DNA of 64,000 nucleotides from Promerops cafer (taxonomy: Eukaryota > Chordata > Aves > Passeriformes > Nectariniidae): contig VZSE01002700.1 in the NCBI GenBank assembly GCA_013398275.1, positions 2,102,455 through 2,166,454 of the forward strand, in the 5' to 3' direction. The notes beneath the pieces are model-generated. The model ran no database searches. It was not told where the DNA came from and was given only the letters and a program-made list of their open reading frames with translations. Both the position numbers and the translations under genes were made by a program. Positions 13,315 to 26,784 of the stretch are shown here, one piece after another; position 1 is the stretch's first letter, and every line of letters starts with the position of its first letter.

Positions 13315-13520
13315 TGCTTAATTTTTAAAAAATTTTCATCTATTTTGAAGGCCTTTCATAATTTTTTAAAATAATTTAAAATAATACTTTATTCTCAAAA
13401 AAATAAAGCAAATTAATTTCCCCCATCCTCACAAAATAATTAAAAAACCAAGAAAAATATTTTAACTTTAAAAGGAAATGAGAATATGAACTGAACAAAT
13501 AAAAGGGTTTTATAAATACA
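13315..13520. repeat. Extremely AT-rich block
   Basis: About 200 bases dominated by A and T runs such as TTTTTTAAAATAATTTAAAATAA, with very few G or C. Such DNA unwinds easily and is typical of matrix-attachment-like or simple decayed sequence. No retrotransposon body adjoins it that I recognise. Confidence 0.6.
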
Positions 13521-16500
13521 AGGTTATTTTAGAGGTTTACCAATATGCAGGTATATTTGCTAAGTCCTTTTTAATAATTGCTTGACTGAACTTTCAAGTA
13601 GATATCTATATGGCAGGTTAGTCATTAGTTAGTGGGAGTGTGTGCTTTTTAAAACTGTTTTATTTGCAAGGCAAGCAGCTGTCCAATCTGACCTTCTAAG
13701 AAGTATGTTCTTGGAAGAAGAGCTGCTGGATATAAGTAGAGAAGGTCAAAAAGAATAGGAAACAAGGAATAGGAGCTCCTGATAGGCATTCTGGGGTAAA
13801 ATTATGCACAGAGCAAAAGCTAAATATTTATCTTTAATGCAGGTTCCTTGTTTTCTCATTTTCTGCTTCTCTTCCTTCTGCTTTCCTTTCTCACCCTTCT
13901 CTCAGCACTGTTACCTGTTCTTAACCTACACCTGATCTTTCTTTCTCTCTCCACCACCCAATATATTGCCACTGAAACATCTGTCCAGAGCCACAACTTG
14001 GCTAGAGGTAAACAAAGAGAGGAAAAAGTGGGTAGTAGCTCTGCCTTGATGAAGGAACTGTTTGTGTATGTGGAAGACCAGTTCAGCCCATGACAAAGTC
14101 CACGTAAAAACACTTACAGAGCCTTGGAAAACTCATTTCACACAGGACAGATATATAATGCAATTCCCAAAGTAAAATGCACTTTTCCAGCAGCTGTTGG
14201 TAGTTCCAGCAGCTCCTAAGCTGTGACTCCCTCCAGCGGTTGGTTTATCATAGTTGACAAAGCCAGGTTTACAAACATGTTTTTTTTTTCCACAAAACTG
14301 GCTATGACAGAGGCTAGGCAAACAATACTGCCAGGAAAATGCCAAACGGAGGCAGGAGACAAAAGAAAAACCCTTCATTTTTAATACCTGTGGTCACAGA
14401 GGACCAGAAATGAGCACCTTTCTTGTGATGCTCCACTGAACACAAATCCTCAGTCAGGTACTGGGAAACAGGCCAGCCTGACATCCTTCTGCTGCTGCCA
14501 AAATCTCGTGGTGTTGCCCTGCATGAGGACATGCCCCATGTCCTAATTTTGAAGTTACCTTCCTTTTTTTCTACAGGACTTCATATTATTCACCTGAAAA
14601 GTTTGGCTCGTGAAAAATAATGCAGAAAGAAGAGAAGGGTAATTTTCAAAGTGGAAAAATTTTTTTTTTTACATGGCAAAAATTGAAGACATGACAAAAA
14701 CCTCCCAGTTTCTATGTAAACAAATGAGATTTTAAAGAGAGAGTCTTCTTCAGAAAGTCGATATAATATAAGGCCTAGAAAAATCAAACCATTTAAAATT
14801 CATGAATTTTACCATCTTCCTATTTATAAAAGGTTAAGTTACCCTAAGCTACGGAAGAAAAACACCCTCTAAAGGCCTGGGAAGGCAGTAAACACTCGTG
14901 GCAAACGACAGGAATTGATCCTGCTTTTCTGTGCCTGTCATGTCTCTAAATTTTATTTCCACCATTTCTAGGGTACCGTGATAAGAGGGGCAGCGATGGG
15001 AAAAAAGGATTGAGCTGACGCAAGACTATGGCCTGAGGGCGATGGTACCTGGGTCTCTGACATTTTCTCAATTAGTAGGTCTCCCTGCCTGACTGTGAGA
15101 TGTGCATCTAACAGGGGACTTAGACTGTTGCAAGGTATTGATTAGCCATAATGTGAAGTCAAATCTGAATAAAAAAAGCATTGTGATCAAAAGCCTTTCA
15201 TTGGAGACAGCATGCCCTCCAAGTCAAGGGTCTGCAGAATCTGATGAGCTCTGTTTCCTTTTTGTCTGAGAGAGATTTCCATGGTTTACTCATAAAGGCT
15301 CTCTTGATAGGAATGTCCAGTGGGCCCTCTGTCAAAAAACCTGATGTCTCAGATTTGACAGGTGCTTGTTAGTTTTTCATCCCAGATCACTCAACATGCA
15401 CACAAAACTAGAAGAGACGATGGCTAATAATGCTACATTTCTAGTCGACTGCCTTGTCATTTTTGCTGGAAAATTCACTGATTCAATCACTAACATTAAA
15501 TTGTCTGCATTAAAGGAAAACAAAGCATAGCCAGCCATGAAATGTGTTTGTTTTCCAACTGCTAGAACTTACACAGCTCAATACAATTCACTGCATTGCC
15601 TTGTTGGATAGGAACAGTTTGTACAGATCACATGCAAAACAAAATAAACTGCTGTTCTATGAAGAAAAAAGTCAACAAAAAACCCCAAAGCAAGAAAACG
15701 GAGAGAAATATTTTAATTCACCTTTTCTTGGAGATTAGCTTTCTTCTCATAAAAAATGTTTTCAAATGAGGAAATAATCCTCCATACCTTTACTTACATG
15801 AACAATATACTTTGAACACTTCTAGTCCACTGGGATGTCATATGAACCTGGATTTCTCCATTGTAGTTCCATCCCTTGTGAGTTTGGGTTGGGGTTGATT
15901 TCTCTCAAAGCTCAAGGGAGGAATGCGTCTTATTTTTATGGACTACTCACATGAAGAGTTTACAAGCCAAGGGTTTAGGCCAACAGAAATGATGCATTTT
16001 GGTAATAATATCTCTGGGCATTGTTATAATAATAAGTCCACACTTTTGTCTATTCTCTTGTAGTTTGCAATCTAAACCCCAGGGCACAGCAGGAGCTGTG
16101 TGATGATGGTGGACTGTGGGACTTGAGCTAACAAGAGCTCCTATCAACCCTGGTGTATGAGGACACTGGAAACAAAACAAAAAAACAGGTGAAAGTTTTC
16201 ACTGAATAAAATGTCTCATTGCACATTCTTAGATATCTTTGAGTCAATTTGTGACACTCATAAATGTTCTTATAAATGGATCTTATAAAAGTTACTTTAT
16301 CCTTGAACAGCCTTCTCTTGTACTTGCAACATTTCCTGTTTCCAAGGAACTTGTCCAGTATACCAGGAAAAAGCAACCAAGAACAAAAGCCCCCTATCCT
16401 CCTTCCCCATGTCTCCTCCCAGCACTGATGGTACCTTCCTAAGGTCTCAGGCAGGCTTTCTGTTCTCAGAAAGAGAGAGAGGGAATGTGATGATTTAGGG

Positions 16501-16589
16501 TGTCCAGATGCAAAGGGGCAGCAACACAAGGACCTTGCAATGGTGCTGGGGTGAAAACCCTGTGAGGTATTCAAGCCAAGGCCCTGGTT
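13521..16589. other. Unique non-coding DNA, no gene recognised
   Basis: AT-rich sequence with a pyrimidine-rich patch near 13850-13960 and a T run near 14280. Open frames are short and on both strands without domains. The 162-codon minus-strand frame at 16128-16616 runs into the antisense of the neighbouring CR1 region and is treated as chance. Confidence 0.6.
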
Positions 16590-17350
16590 CAAGATGGTTT
16601 GCACCATCACCTTCAAGATCAGCCAGCTGGGTCACAACCCCATGCAGCACTGCAGGCTTGGGGAAAAGTGGCTGGAAAGCTGCCTGGTGGAAAAGGACCA
16701 GGGGGTGCTGGTCTACAGCCACTGAACATGAGCCAGCGTATGCCCAGGTGGCCAAGAAGGCCAGTGACATCCTGGCCTGTGCAAGGAATAGTGTGGCCAG
16801 CAGGACCAGGGCAGTGACTGTCCCTATGTACTCAGCTCTGGTGAGGCTGCTGTTCAAATCCTGTGGTCAGTTCTCGGCCCCTCAGTGCAGGAAGGACATT
16901 GAGGGATTGGAGAGTGTCCAGAGAAGGGAAATGGAGCTGGTGAAGGGTCTGGAGCACAAGCCTGATGAGGAGCAGCTGAGGGAGCTGGGGGTGTGCTCTC
17001 TGAAGGAGACCTTATCACTCTCTACAACTACCTGAAAGGAGGTTGTAGCCAGGTAGGGGTCAGTCTATTCTCCCAGGTAACAAGTGCCCAGATGAGATGA
17101 AATGGCTTCAAGTTGCCCCATGGGAGGTTAAAGCGGATATTACTTAAAATCTCTTCATGGAAAGGGCTATCCAGCACTGGAATAGGCTGCCTAGAGAAGT
17201 GGTGGAATCATCATCCCTGGAGTGTTCAAAAGGTGTATGGATGTGGTACTTAGGGACATGGTTTAGTGGTGAACACAGCAAGGCCAGGGTAGTGGTTGGA
17301 GCTGATGATCTTAGAGGTCATTTCCAACTTAAATAATTGTATGATCCCAT
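16590..17350 (+). mobile_element. CR1 LINE fragment (3' part of ORF2 and tail), degraded
   Basis: CR1 is a non-LTR retrotransposon whose ORF2 encodes an endonuclease and reverse transcriptase. This copy retains the C-terminal part of ORF2: in one frame around 16745-17010 it reads segments such as ILACARNSVASRTRA, MYSALVR, GLEHKPDEEQLRELG and VCSLKE, all typical of CR1. After a frame break it continues with the conserved tryptophan-containing segment, the terminal Met-Val-stop near 17261, and a worn 3' end (GATGATCTTAGAGGTCATTTCCAAC, then ATTGTATGATCCCAT). It is 5'-truncated, as most CR1 copies are, and more diverged than the copy at 33365-34892. Elevated GC compared with flanks marks it as inserted DNA. 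Confidence 0.9.
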
Positions 17351-20300
17351 GAAGTGTCTCTCCTTCCCCTCAATAGTGTTTTCCATCAGGAAGACTGAGT
17401 GTGGGGTGGGTATTTTCCATCTGTATTCCAACAAAAGGCAAAAGCATGAGTGACTTCTCCAGGTCTTCAGCCCCCATTGCTCACAGCACTCTACTTCCAG
17501 CCCTTCCCAGCACAGCTCAAGGTTGTGAAAGCATAATGGATCCCAAAATATTTCTTGCTGCAAAGTCTTTGTTGTGGTAAATGTCGACTATAGCAATAAG
17601 GCACCAAAGGCTGTGCATTAGCAAGCTATTAGTGCATGCTGAGAGTGCTCTGGTTGCCTTCTAATGCACACTGCAATGGCCATTATGGAGTATGACTCAT
17701 TATTTTTACATTTATTTCACATTTTTAAAAATCATTTTCAAAACACTTTTGCACAATTTCAGGAGATGTGTTTTTTCACAAGGAAAAAATGGTCCTTATG
17801 AACACAATGTGAGGAGAGAATGGTAGGAAGAGATAGTCTTCCCTGCTTCTGAGTAAATCTGAAACTGACTGCTTCTTTCTTACCCCACTCCCATTTAGTG
17901 TGGTTTTTTGACTAGCATAGATTGATCTCTCTCCTCACAGAGTCATCGTTCTGCCTTTTCAAGTTCAGTTTATTACTTTGCAGCCATTTTATTTGATTAA
18001 AAATAGCACTTTAGCAGACACATGACATTAGGCTCCTAGGTTTCACACCAGGGAAACCCAAAATGTCCGTAAAAGTAATATGTTGATCCTGGATAGCAGT
18101 GTATGCCTTCAGAGGTGGAAGACATCATATGGTCTTTCCTTCAGCCTCTCATTTCTGCTTCTGTCCCATAGTTGTCTTTGTTTATTTCCCATCACCATAA
18201 AAAGCTGAAATTTTTGTTTGTCTGCCTTTTGCTTTTTGGGCATTGAATTAAACTGTGTGACAGCCATGCACGAAAGGTAGTATAGGTGCAGGGAGCTTGC
18301 AATTACAACTGTTAAGCCTGCTAAGAAAAATAAGGCTATGACCAATTAGGTTAGGATTAATTCTGCCTAATTTTAAACACCTGAGTTGTTTAAATTAGGA
18401 CTATAATTGCTGTAGGTTGCCTTAGTAGTAGAGTGAAGGCTAGATGCCTCATAAAGGTGTTTCATCCAATCTAAAGGCTAAATCATCTTCTTTTACTGAC
18501 AAGACTTTACATGACAGTGCTTCTAATTTTATCAGCTATGTGATATGAGTAATCTGACCTGGGATGAATCCAGGCCCTTTTTTTTTTCCCAAGCTCTGCT
18601 ACACTATTTAATGGTTTGGTGTCTACAGTGTGAATATATATTCTTAAAACATCAGCTGTCTTCATAACACTGGAATGTCAAAATAATGGTGTATTTTACT
18701 GTTGATATCTGAATAAGATTCTGTGGGGTCCTTTGTGAAAATGCCCTGGAGAAAGGATGTTTAAAGAATAGATTGGAAAAAATATAGAAACTTACAAGGT
18801 ATTTGGCAGGGGAGCATGTAAAGATCACAATTCTTTGCAAAACAATTGTGCATGAGAGTGGGAGAAGGTAGTACTGAAGTGCTGAAGCCAATTTTTCAAA
18901 TATAAGATAGTTTAAATATATATGGAATCAGACACTCTGCTACTGAACAAAACTGACACTGAAGGAATATTCAATGTTATGTTACAGCCTCTGAAAACAT
19001 AGCAAATGTCAGAAATTTCTCTTTTAAAGAGCCCTCACTCTTGTTCAGTAACTTCAGCTGTCAGAGAGTGGAGCTGTATCAAAAAGGGTTTCACAGAATC
19101 AAAAGGTTTGTTTCTTAGCAACTCTGTCAACAAATTTAAATTGCTGCATATCATGGCTGTTCCATAATCATTTGCATGCAATATTTGTAAACACAGGTTT
19201 TTATTGTGCATCCTGTTGTCGTGGCTGGTAGGGAGGCAAAAGGGGACAAATTCTCCAAAGCAGGGACAATGCTGGAACCAAATCAGAACATGCAAGACTA
19301 AGTAAAAGGTTCTGTGTATCTTGCTTGACCAGAATCTTTTCTAGTTCATTTTGCTCATGAAGTACAAACTGGAGAGGCAGTAAACCAAGTCATAGATGTA
19401 GTATTGCACTAGTCACAATATCAAAAGACTAAATATTCCTTTTGTGTAAAAGCTACTGAGGATGATATTTTGGACCTTGTTTACACAGTAATCCAGAGGC
19501 CCAGCACCACTGTAAACAGACATGTGTACCATCTAGCTTTAAATAAATTTGTATAATGCTTTGTTATACCAATAATATTATAGCTCAGGTGATATCTGAC
19601 TTGATTGCTGGGCATTCACCTGGGATCAGGTTGGAAGAAGCCTGAACTCCAGGCTGTGCTAGTGCAACTGCTGTTCTAGGGGCTTCAAAGCTTTTCAGAT
19701 ATGAGTCAATGAACTGCAGTCATGCCTACCTCTGGAATGTGAGGCTAACATACCTTTGACCCTGTTTGTTTTTAGCTAATGTCACGAAAGATTGTGGTTA
19801 GGAAGTGATGAATATAGTCTTTTTTAATTTTTATGCTATTTCAATTTTATTTCTTATTTGCTGAGTGCCTATAATGTGCATGCTACTAGAGACCACACTT
19901 TATTTAATATAATGAATTTTAGATTGACTTTATATAACAGGCTAAACACACATATGTAAGCTTGTAAGTCTATATATGCTCAGTATGATGTAAGAGACTG
20001 AGAGAGTACTCACACTCTATATGTTTATGTTTTCAAATTTAATGAATTCATGTTATTGCACACATCTAATGGCTCATATACAAAATCTCAGCTCATTTCT
20101 CATAATACCTCTGTTATAGGTATAGTGTTATTTATTCGTATTACAGTAATACCAGAGGCTCCAGCTCAAAAAAAAAAAGCACTATGAAAAACTGGACCAA
20201 GAGACAGCCCCTAAAGAGTTTGCAGTGTATAAAAATAAGAGATAGGGAACATAGGCACAAACTGGCCGGGTGACATACCCAAGTTCGTTGTCTGGGCATG

Positions 20301-22174
20301 TAATGGAGACCAGATAGGGTGTTGATTCCTCATCTCTAACCAGTGGGCTAGGAAGCCCAACTTAGAGTCACTTGGAGAGCCAATCTCCCTAATTCACATA
20401 GCTGTCTCCTGAGCCAAGCCCTCCTTTTTGCTAAAGACCCTGAAATTCTCCTTGCTGCACCTTTGTATAACCAAAATGTCTATCACATGACAAGCATGCT
20501 GGATGGTGGGCTAGGAAATGCCTGCCTGCCAAATGATTGACAGGGAGATGTGTGTTTTGGGCACCTCTCAGCAGTATTTGCAGCTCCTGGATGTAGGAGT
20601 AAAGAGTGTGAGGACCCAAAGGTTTCCAGGACAATCTATGAAACTTTGTCTAGCCCATATATGAGACCATGTTTTCTCTATATTTGGTTCTGTCTGTGAT
20701 ATAGCTTTACTCTTTCCTTGATGTCCCTTACCCCTAGTTTAAGATCCCTGCACTCACTGCCTGTGAAATAGATAACTCATGGTAGCATCAAAATAGGCCA
20801 AATCCCAAAGCTAAACAAAACCCAGACCTGTTTTGTGAAACACACCTTGGTGAGGAAAGCCTGAAATTCTCAAGAAGCCTCAAATTCAGATACATATCAA
20901 TCTGCAAATTTATATTCTCCATGAGTGTCACAACTAAGAACCAACAGATGTGATAGTCCAGAAAGAGATGGTTGTGCCTGTTTTTTAGCCTGGCCTTAGA
21001 TGACTTTACCTGATAGGAAAACTTTTCCCCTGCATCTTTCTAAAGGAGAAGAAGAAATATGACAAATATGACAAAGCCCAGTGCATGCCCAGTGCATCAG
21101 GTGAGAGACTACAGGAATATCTGAAAACAGAACTGTACAACAGATGGCAAAATCCGTTATTCTGGCTACTGAAGAATACAATGAAAGACTTAGTTCTACT
21201 AACCAGAATAAAAAAAGAACAAATTTAATTCAAATACAGCAGTCAAAACAAAAAGATGGTCCTTCCAAGCAATTGCTAGTTAGAGATGATGGGAGAAGGT
21301 TAATATTTAATAGAGCTGAGCAGCACCACAATTCAGTGCAGTTGTTTTTTAACACTAGTATCTAACTTTGGCTCAGGTCACAAATGAAAAGACTTTTGCT
21401 ACATTCCTGTCTAATTCCCTGGAGCACATATACAGTTTGGAACAGCAAACTGTCCCTTCTCAGAATATGACAAAGTCAAGATTCCAGACTTGCCAGGGTC
21501 TGACTCACTGAGAAGGGAAAAAAGCTGTCAAAACTCAGCATCTGCCAGGATCAGTCCAGAAATGACAAGAAAAGCTGGGCTTAAATGAAGGATGAATGCA
21601 GGACTCTACCAGAAATTTTGCACAGTACAGTCTCATTTTGAGTCCTTGCAGAAAGTGTTATAAGTGTTAAATTCTTATCTTTGGGAGTATTCAAATAACT
21701 GCAGTTTTTTCAAACCCTAAATAAAGTTGACAGTCGAGTGCCCAGTCACACGTGTGACAACCGTTCAGAATGAAAGTTCATCAGATGTAGATCAAGAATT
21801 TCATGCCACTTGCTGTCCTTGTGGTAATCTACTGAAAATGGCTTAACCTTATTCTTTGTTTTATGGCTTAACAGCCTAGGAAACAACAAAGCAACTGTTA
21901 TTGTTGATTACTATCTAATTATTATGTGGGGAATTTGTTAAGATGTACTTCAGGGAATGGTTATGACATAATTCCCATGGCAGCTGTATGACTGTAAATT
22001 GAGAAAGAAATAGATGTCAAAGTGAGAGGACAAACATGCTGTGTGCTGCAGCTCTGGGTGTACATGCAAGACTGTCTGTGCTGCTTCTCAGAAGCATCTC
22101 CAGAATTCCAGGAAGGAATAGGTGTCGCATCAACATAGACAAAAGTGTCCTGTTCCACCAGAGTAGCAATGTTG
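17351..22174. other. Unique non-coding DNA, no gene recognised
   Basis: AT-rich sequence with no recognised interspersed repeat. The open frames are at most 86 codons and without domains. Nothing resembling an RNA gene, promoter or bounded exon stands out. Confidence 0.65.
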
Positions 22175-22214
22175 ATTGATTTTCTGATGATGCTTATTGA
22201 TTTTCTGATGATGC
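22175..22214. repeat. Tandem duplication of a 19-base unit
   Basis: Two identical 19-base copies (ATTGATTTTCTGATGATGC) at 22175-22193 and 22196-22214, separated by TT, giving a 21-base period. Their identity suggests a recent replication-slippage duplication. Confidence 0.95.
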
Positions 22215-24659
22215 CTCTGAACCTCAATGTTACAACAGAGGAACACAAACAATTGCCCATCTTCTGGGCATGACGAATAACACAGCTTCATAACTTTGGG
22301 AGGACACTATCAAAGGCTCTTCTTGAGAAGGAACTAAACTCTGGCTATTACAGGGCTGACATTAACAGATGATTAAAAAAAAGTCATCCAAATAGCATTT
22401 GATAAATTACTTGTTTCTAGAATCAGTTATTCTCTTTAATACTACTGCTTCCTATATTGACAAATTCTGTCTTCTGCTGCATTCAAATTTTGATTCAATC
22501 CTAACCGGATTGGCCGTAAAAGGCTGACATCTCTCAGACTGTTCATTGAATTTGTTGTCTGTCTTCAGACTGGACCCAGCTGGGGTGTGGAAGTGTCTCA
22601 TCCACAAAGCTCTAAGCTGACCTCCCATCCTCAGAAGCAGTGTATTTCCCCAAAACTGATCTTCCCAGCACTGTTAGTTCATAATCTGTTCTACTCTTCA
22701 TCTGTTCATAAATGTGTGGATTCACATGCAAGAAATGATTATCCCATCCAGTCTTGCATTTAGCATGCACAATAAGTTTCTTTTAAAATATTCCACTTTG
22801 CAATAGAGAAAAATCTCAGGGGAAAAGAAAAACAAAAGCAATATTAATTAAAAGTTGCTAGCAATTAAAGAAAATGCTACCACCCACCTCCAGAAATTGC
22901 TGCAGTGGTTAGTTTTAGGTTAGTATTAAAGATCTTTGTATTCTATATATGATGTTTTTTCTCTACGGGTTTTTTATTTCTTGGTTAAAAGACAGAAGAA
23001 CCTTCATTATCAAAGTTCTGCTTTCCATATAGGTTCTTATTGGCTGAGATCATGGTAGATCTGGCATTTTTAAAAATATCTTTAGTTCTGTAATTCTTTC
23101 ATTGTAGCAGGTTCTTTACAGAATTCTTGATTTTCTTTTCTAAACCTTCTTAATTTTCCTAAAATCCCTTTTGAGACATATATATATACACAGAATTTCA
23201 ACAGCAATAAAGATGTTTTCAAGCAAGCCCAAGCAAAAGGGGTTTAATCTCTCCAACTGCTACTTGAGATAGATCTCTTTATACAAACAACAACAGTTGC
23301 CCTTTTGGCAAACAGCAGCACTGATTCCCTTTCTTTGATATCTCACCCTTCTTCCAGAGTTACAGCTTCAAATGATTTTCCTGTTGTATTATATGACCTG
23401 CAGTCTACGTTTTAAAACACACTATATGCAGCTGTATCTGTAATACTTATTCCTGTTTGCATGAGTGCTTATTATTTGTAGTTCCACAGCTCTTTGGTTA
23501 TCTTTGGAACAGCTGCTTCTGCACCCGGTGTGTGTCGTGAGTGCTTGTGATAGCGTGTGCCCATGCAATCTGCTCACTGACTCTCCTCTAAGTTTCTTAC
23601 AAACTGCAAAACATTATGTGCAGGTAGGCACTACCTCATGTATTTCAGGAATTTGTTCCTTCTTAGCATCATCCTTCTTTTTAAAAACTTCTTTTGTGTG
23701 GTTGAAGAAACCTTTGCAGTCCCACTTCTGAGGAGGGCTTTGATCAACAGAAGTAGGATGACTTCCCTTGTCACAGGCAGCACATAAGTCACCTATTCCT
23801 CTCAGAAATGCAGTGTGCATATGCCAGAATAAATTCAGAACTGTCTTTGCTTGTACCCTGTGAATCAAGACTTAGTTTGATGAACACACAATTTTTCCAA
23901 CCAGGACAAATATTTTCTTTAAGTTCATACTAGACTCCTGTTTAGCCTTCAGTCTGGCACGGGTTTCCACATAATTCTTTGTCAAAACTCAAAAATTCTT
24001 AATTTTCTTTTGTTTTAAACAAGATTTTTTTTTTCCCATTTGAACTGCATTTTCTGTTTCATCCTAAGAAATAACAGCAAATTAGACAGGGTTTTTTTGG
24101 TGGGGTTTTTTTTTGGGTTTTTTTTTTTCAGGTGTTGGTTTTTTTTGTGGGTGATCAAAAGGCTAAGAACAGCTTTGGGTCTGGAAATGGGGCTATGAAT
24201 CATAACGCTTCTGTTTCTGGTTCATTTTAGCTGCAAAATGCTTGTCTTTCTTGTCTGTCTTATTCTTGTGAAGACCAGATGTGTGGATCCTGATGTCTCT
24301 TACACTTGAATCATCTGTATTTGCAATTGCAAGTGTCACAGAAACACCTTCTCCAGTTTGAAGGCTTCTCATTTCAAGCTTTCTTGATTTCCACACTCAA
24401 GACAGAGGAATGCTGTACCATCTGCAAGCCTTGGGCACTTTGCCAGTAAAACTGCTGTCTGAAATAATTTCCAGCTTCACATTGAATTTTTCATGGAAAT
24501 ACGAGCTCCGCTTAGGTGCCTTCTAATATGCAGTATTAAAAGACTATAACCAAACACTGGAACTTAAGCCATGCACATGAAGATATTGTTCTGAACGTGG
24601 AGCTTGTTTTGCTAGTCATTACACATGAGATGCTTGAGAGTATTGCTGGTTTATGACAT
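22215..24659. other. Unique non-coding DNA with a T/G-rich low-complexity tract
   Basis: AT-rich sequence; at 24089-24152 there is a tract of long T runs interrupted by G pairs and triplets. A short TATATATA run lies near 23180. Open frames are 60-88 codons with no domain. The left flank of LTR A begins at its right edge. Confidence 0.65.
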
Positions 24660-25452
24660 TGTGTTGGTTTGGCACGGCCTGGTTTTAGGTAGCAGGGGGC
24701 CACAGAGGTGGCTTCTGTGAGAAGCTGCTGGAAGCTTCCACCATATCTGGCAGAGCCAATCGCTGATGGCTCTGAAGATGGACATGCTGCTGGCCAAAGC
24801 TGGGCCAGTTAGAGAGTCTGGTAACCCCTCTGTGATAACACATTTAAGAAGCAAATCAAAACAAAATGTGCACACACAGGTTTTTTTTTCTAGCCAGAGA
24901 AGAGGAGGAGGTGAGAACATGTGAAGAAAAACAACATGGCACCACCAAGGTCAGTGCAGAAGGAGGGGGAGGAGGTGCTCCAGGCGCCAGAGCAGAGATT
25001 CCTCTGCAGGCCATGGTGAGACCATGGTGAAGCAGCTGTGCTCCTGCAGCCCATGGGGATCCACGGGGGAGGCAGAGATCCACCCACAGCCCATGGGGGA
25101 GGTGCCCCTGTCAGAGTGGATGGATGCCTGGAGGAGGCTGTGATCCAGTGGGAGACCTGGAGGAGAGAGGGAGCCCTGCTGCCAGGCTGGAGCACCTTGT
25201 ACTTGTGGAAAGAGATGGCAGTTTTAGGAGGACTGTCTGCCTGTGGGAGGGACTCATGTTGCAGCAGGTGCTGTAGGTCTGCTGCTCGTGAGAGTGGACC
25301 CATGCCAGAGAAGTGCATGGAGAGCTCTCTCCTGTGGGAAAGGACCCCACGGTCTCACAGGGGAAGGACTCCTCTTCCAGAGCAGTGGAAGAAAACCTCA
25401 GGTGACGAACTGACCAAAACCCCATGCCCTCTCCCACTGGGCTGTCAGTGGC

Positions 25453-25480
25453 GGGAGGGGGGGGTTGGGGGAAAAAGGGG
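25453..25480 (+). repeat. G-quadruplex motif inside LTR A
   Basis: G runs GGG, eight G, five G and four G separated by loops of 1, 2 and 5 bases, satisfying the canonical G-quadruplex rule on the plus strand. It lies just upstream of the LTR polyadenylation signal at 25531. Confidence 0.8.
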
Positions 25481-25530
25481 TTTCTAAGGGCTTATTTTAC
25501 TTCTCATTATCCTCCTCTGACTCTGTTAGT

Positions 25531-25536
25531 AATAAA
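25531..25536 (+). terminator. Polyadenylation signal of LTR A (AATAAA)
   Basis: Canonical AATAAA about 170 bases before the LTR 3' end. In a retroviral LTR this marks the end of R. Its distance from the TATA-like box at 24843 implies an R region of roughly 0.7 kb. Confidence 0.6.
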
Positions 25537-25708
25537 GTCACTTAGTACCTACAAACTGAGCCTGTTTTGCCCTTGGAATGTTTTCTCCCGGTCCTTAACT
25601 CATGAAGCGTTCACTAATTTTTTTTCTCCTGTGCCAGATGTGGCAGGGGAGGGTGAGCGAGGCAACTCTTGTGGGTACCTGGCATTGGGCCAGTGTCAAA
25701 CCACGACT

Positions 25709-26146
25709 TTCATCCATTTCTGCTGGGTATGTGGAGTAAGGGTCATCTGCATGGTGGACCACGAGGACATCAAACTCTCATTTGCTTTGGGCTGTTGGTG
25801 GACTGAACCCTTAACTGTCTTTTCTGACACCATTTTGCAATTTCCTCTAACGCAGCAGTGTTAGAGGAATTTAAATACTGCCTACTTAACATTTCTCTCG
25901 TTATTTTTACCTCAGACCATAAACACCCACTTATCTTGACAAATAATATTAGATATTTTTCTGAAATAAAGTTTTGAACAAGTGACAAGCATGTGGGGCA
26001 AATACTTAAATCTTTACTCCCAACTCTGCCCTCCCTCCTCACTAGGCTGCTGATCAGATTCAGGAGCCAATGTGACTGAAATTCACTACATTGACTGTAA
26101 TAATCATCTGTCAAGGACCAAGCATGGCAGCAAGATCACAATAATG
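25709..26146. other. Unclassified flank of LTR A
   Basis: No retroviral primer-binding site or gag-like frame follows the LTR, so there is no sign of a provirus interior. An 11-base duplicated-looking segment (CTCTAACGCAGCAGTGTTAGAG near 25847-25868) can form a small hairpin with CTCTAAC/GTTAGAG arms. Otherwise nothing is recognised. Confidence 0.55.
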
Positions 26147-26171
26147 ATAATAATAATAATAATAATAATAA
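26147..26171. repeat. Trinucleotide microsatellite (ATA)n
   Basis: About eight perfect ATA/AAT units, preceded by a slightly interrupted ATAATG unit. Confidence 0.95.
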
Positions 26172-26784
26172 ATTAATATGTGGGAATAAGTGCTCTTTAC
26201 TTTTATTTCTGTTACAGTAACCTATGAACTTTCTGCTGATTCTGTCATTGCCATCAACCTTGCAACATGCTTCCAGATCTCTACCAGCAGGATATTTCAC
26301 ACTGCAGAGCACTTTCCATTTTCAAACACAATAAATTCACTCATTATTACTAAATAAATCAGAAAATTAAATACATCAGATGAAGTACTAAGTTAGACGT
26401 ATTCTCCTATGGCTATCTGCTTTGGTGGAGCTGACATAAACTCTGTATTGACTTTATTAATGAATCCACCTTCAGCCACAAATTTGTATGCAAACTGTCG
26501 TGGGAACTCTGGCATTAACCACATTTTCCTGCACTTCATACAGTTATGGTCTACAGCTGCTACACTACTTGCAGGAAAATATTATGTGGAAGCATGTGCC
26601 ACCCAGACTCTTCAGTGCCTGAGCTGCAAGCCTCTGTCCCTTCCATGCAGCCCTAAACAAGCCTCTGTTTGCCAAAACTCAGTTGTAAATGCAAGGTATG
26701 CTGAAGAAACACAGCAATGAAACAGGCGGCTTGGCCAATAGCTTCATCAGAAGCTGTTTCACCCATGCAGCTTATCACAGGTTA
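26172..26784. other. Unique non-coding DNA, no gene recognised
   Basis: Contains a 103-codon plus-strand open frame (26409-26720) rich in Cys, Ser and Leu with no domain I recognise and no exon boundaries. Treated as chance. Confidence 0.55.

Larger units (their letters stand above)
24660..25708 (+). mobile_element. Solo LTR of an endogenous retrovirus (LTR A)
   Basis: Begins with TGTGTTGGTTTGGC and ends near CATTGGGCCAGTGTCAAACC-ACGAC, closely like the end of LTR B. Promoter-like features are ordered as expected: a CCAAT box at 24756-24760, a TATA-like TTTAAGAA at 24843-24850, then a GC-rich transcribed part and an AATAAA polyadenylation signal at 25531-25536. No gag, pol or env lies next to it, so it is a solo LTR left by recombination. 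The flanking five bases (GACAT on the left, TTCAT or GACTT on the right depending on the exact end) match only partly. I infer an ERVL-like class; the family name is not known to me. Open frames inside it (149 and 146 codons) are not coherent proteins. Confidence 0.8.

Noticed and set aside
16128..16857. 162- and 120-codon minus-strand open frames
   Set aside because: They lie partly or wholly antisense to the CR1 region, whose plus-strand coding remnant explains the lack of stops.
24655..25713. Target-site duplication for LTR A
   Set aside because: GACAT on the left and TTCAT or GACTT on the right match only partly, and the exact 3' end is uncertain, so it was not annotated.
25038..25864. 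146- and 149-codon open frames on the plus strand
   Set aside because: Inside or running out of LTR A; GC-rich LTR sequence with no viral or host domain.
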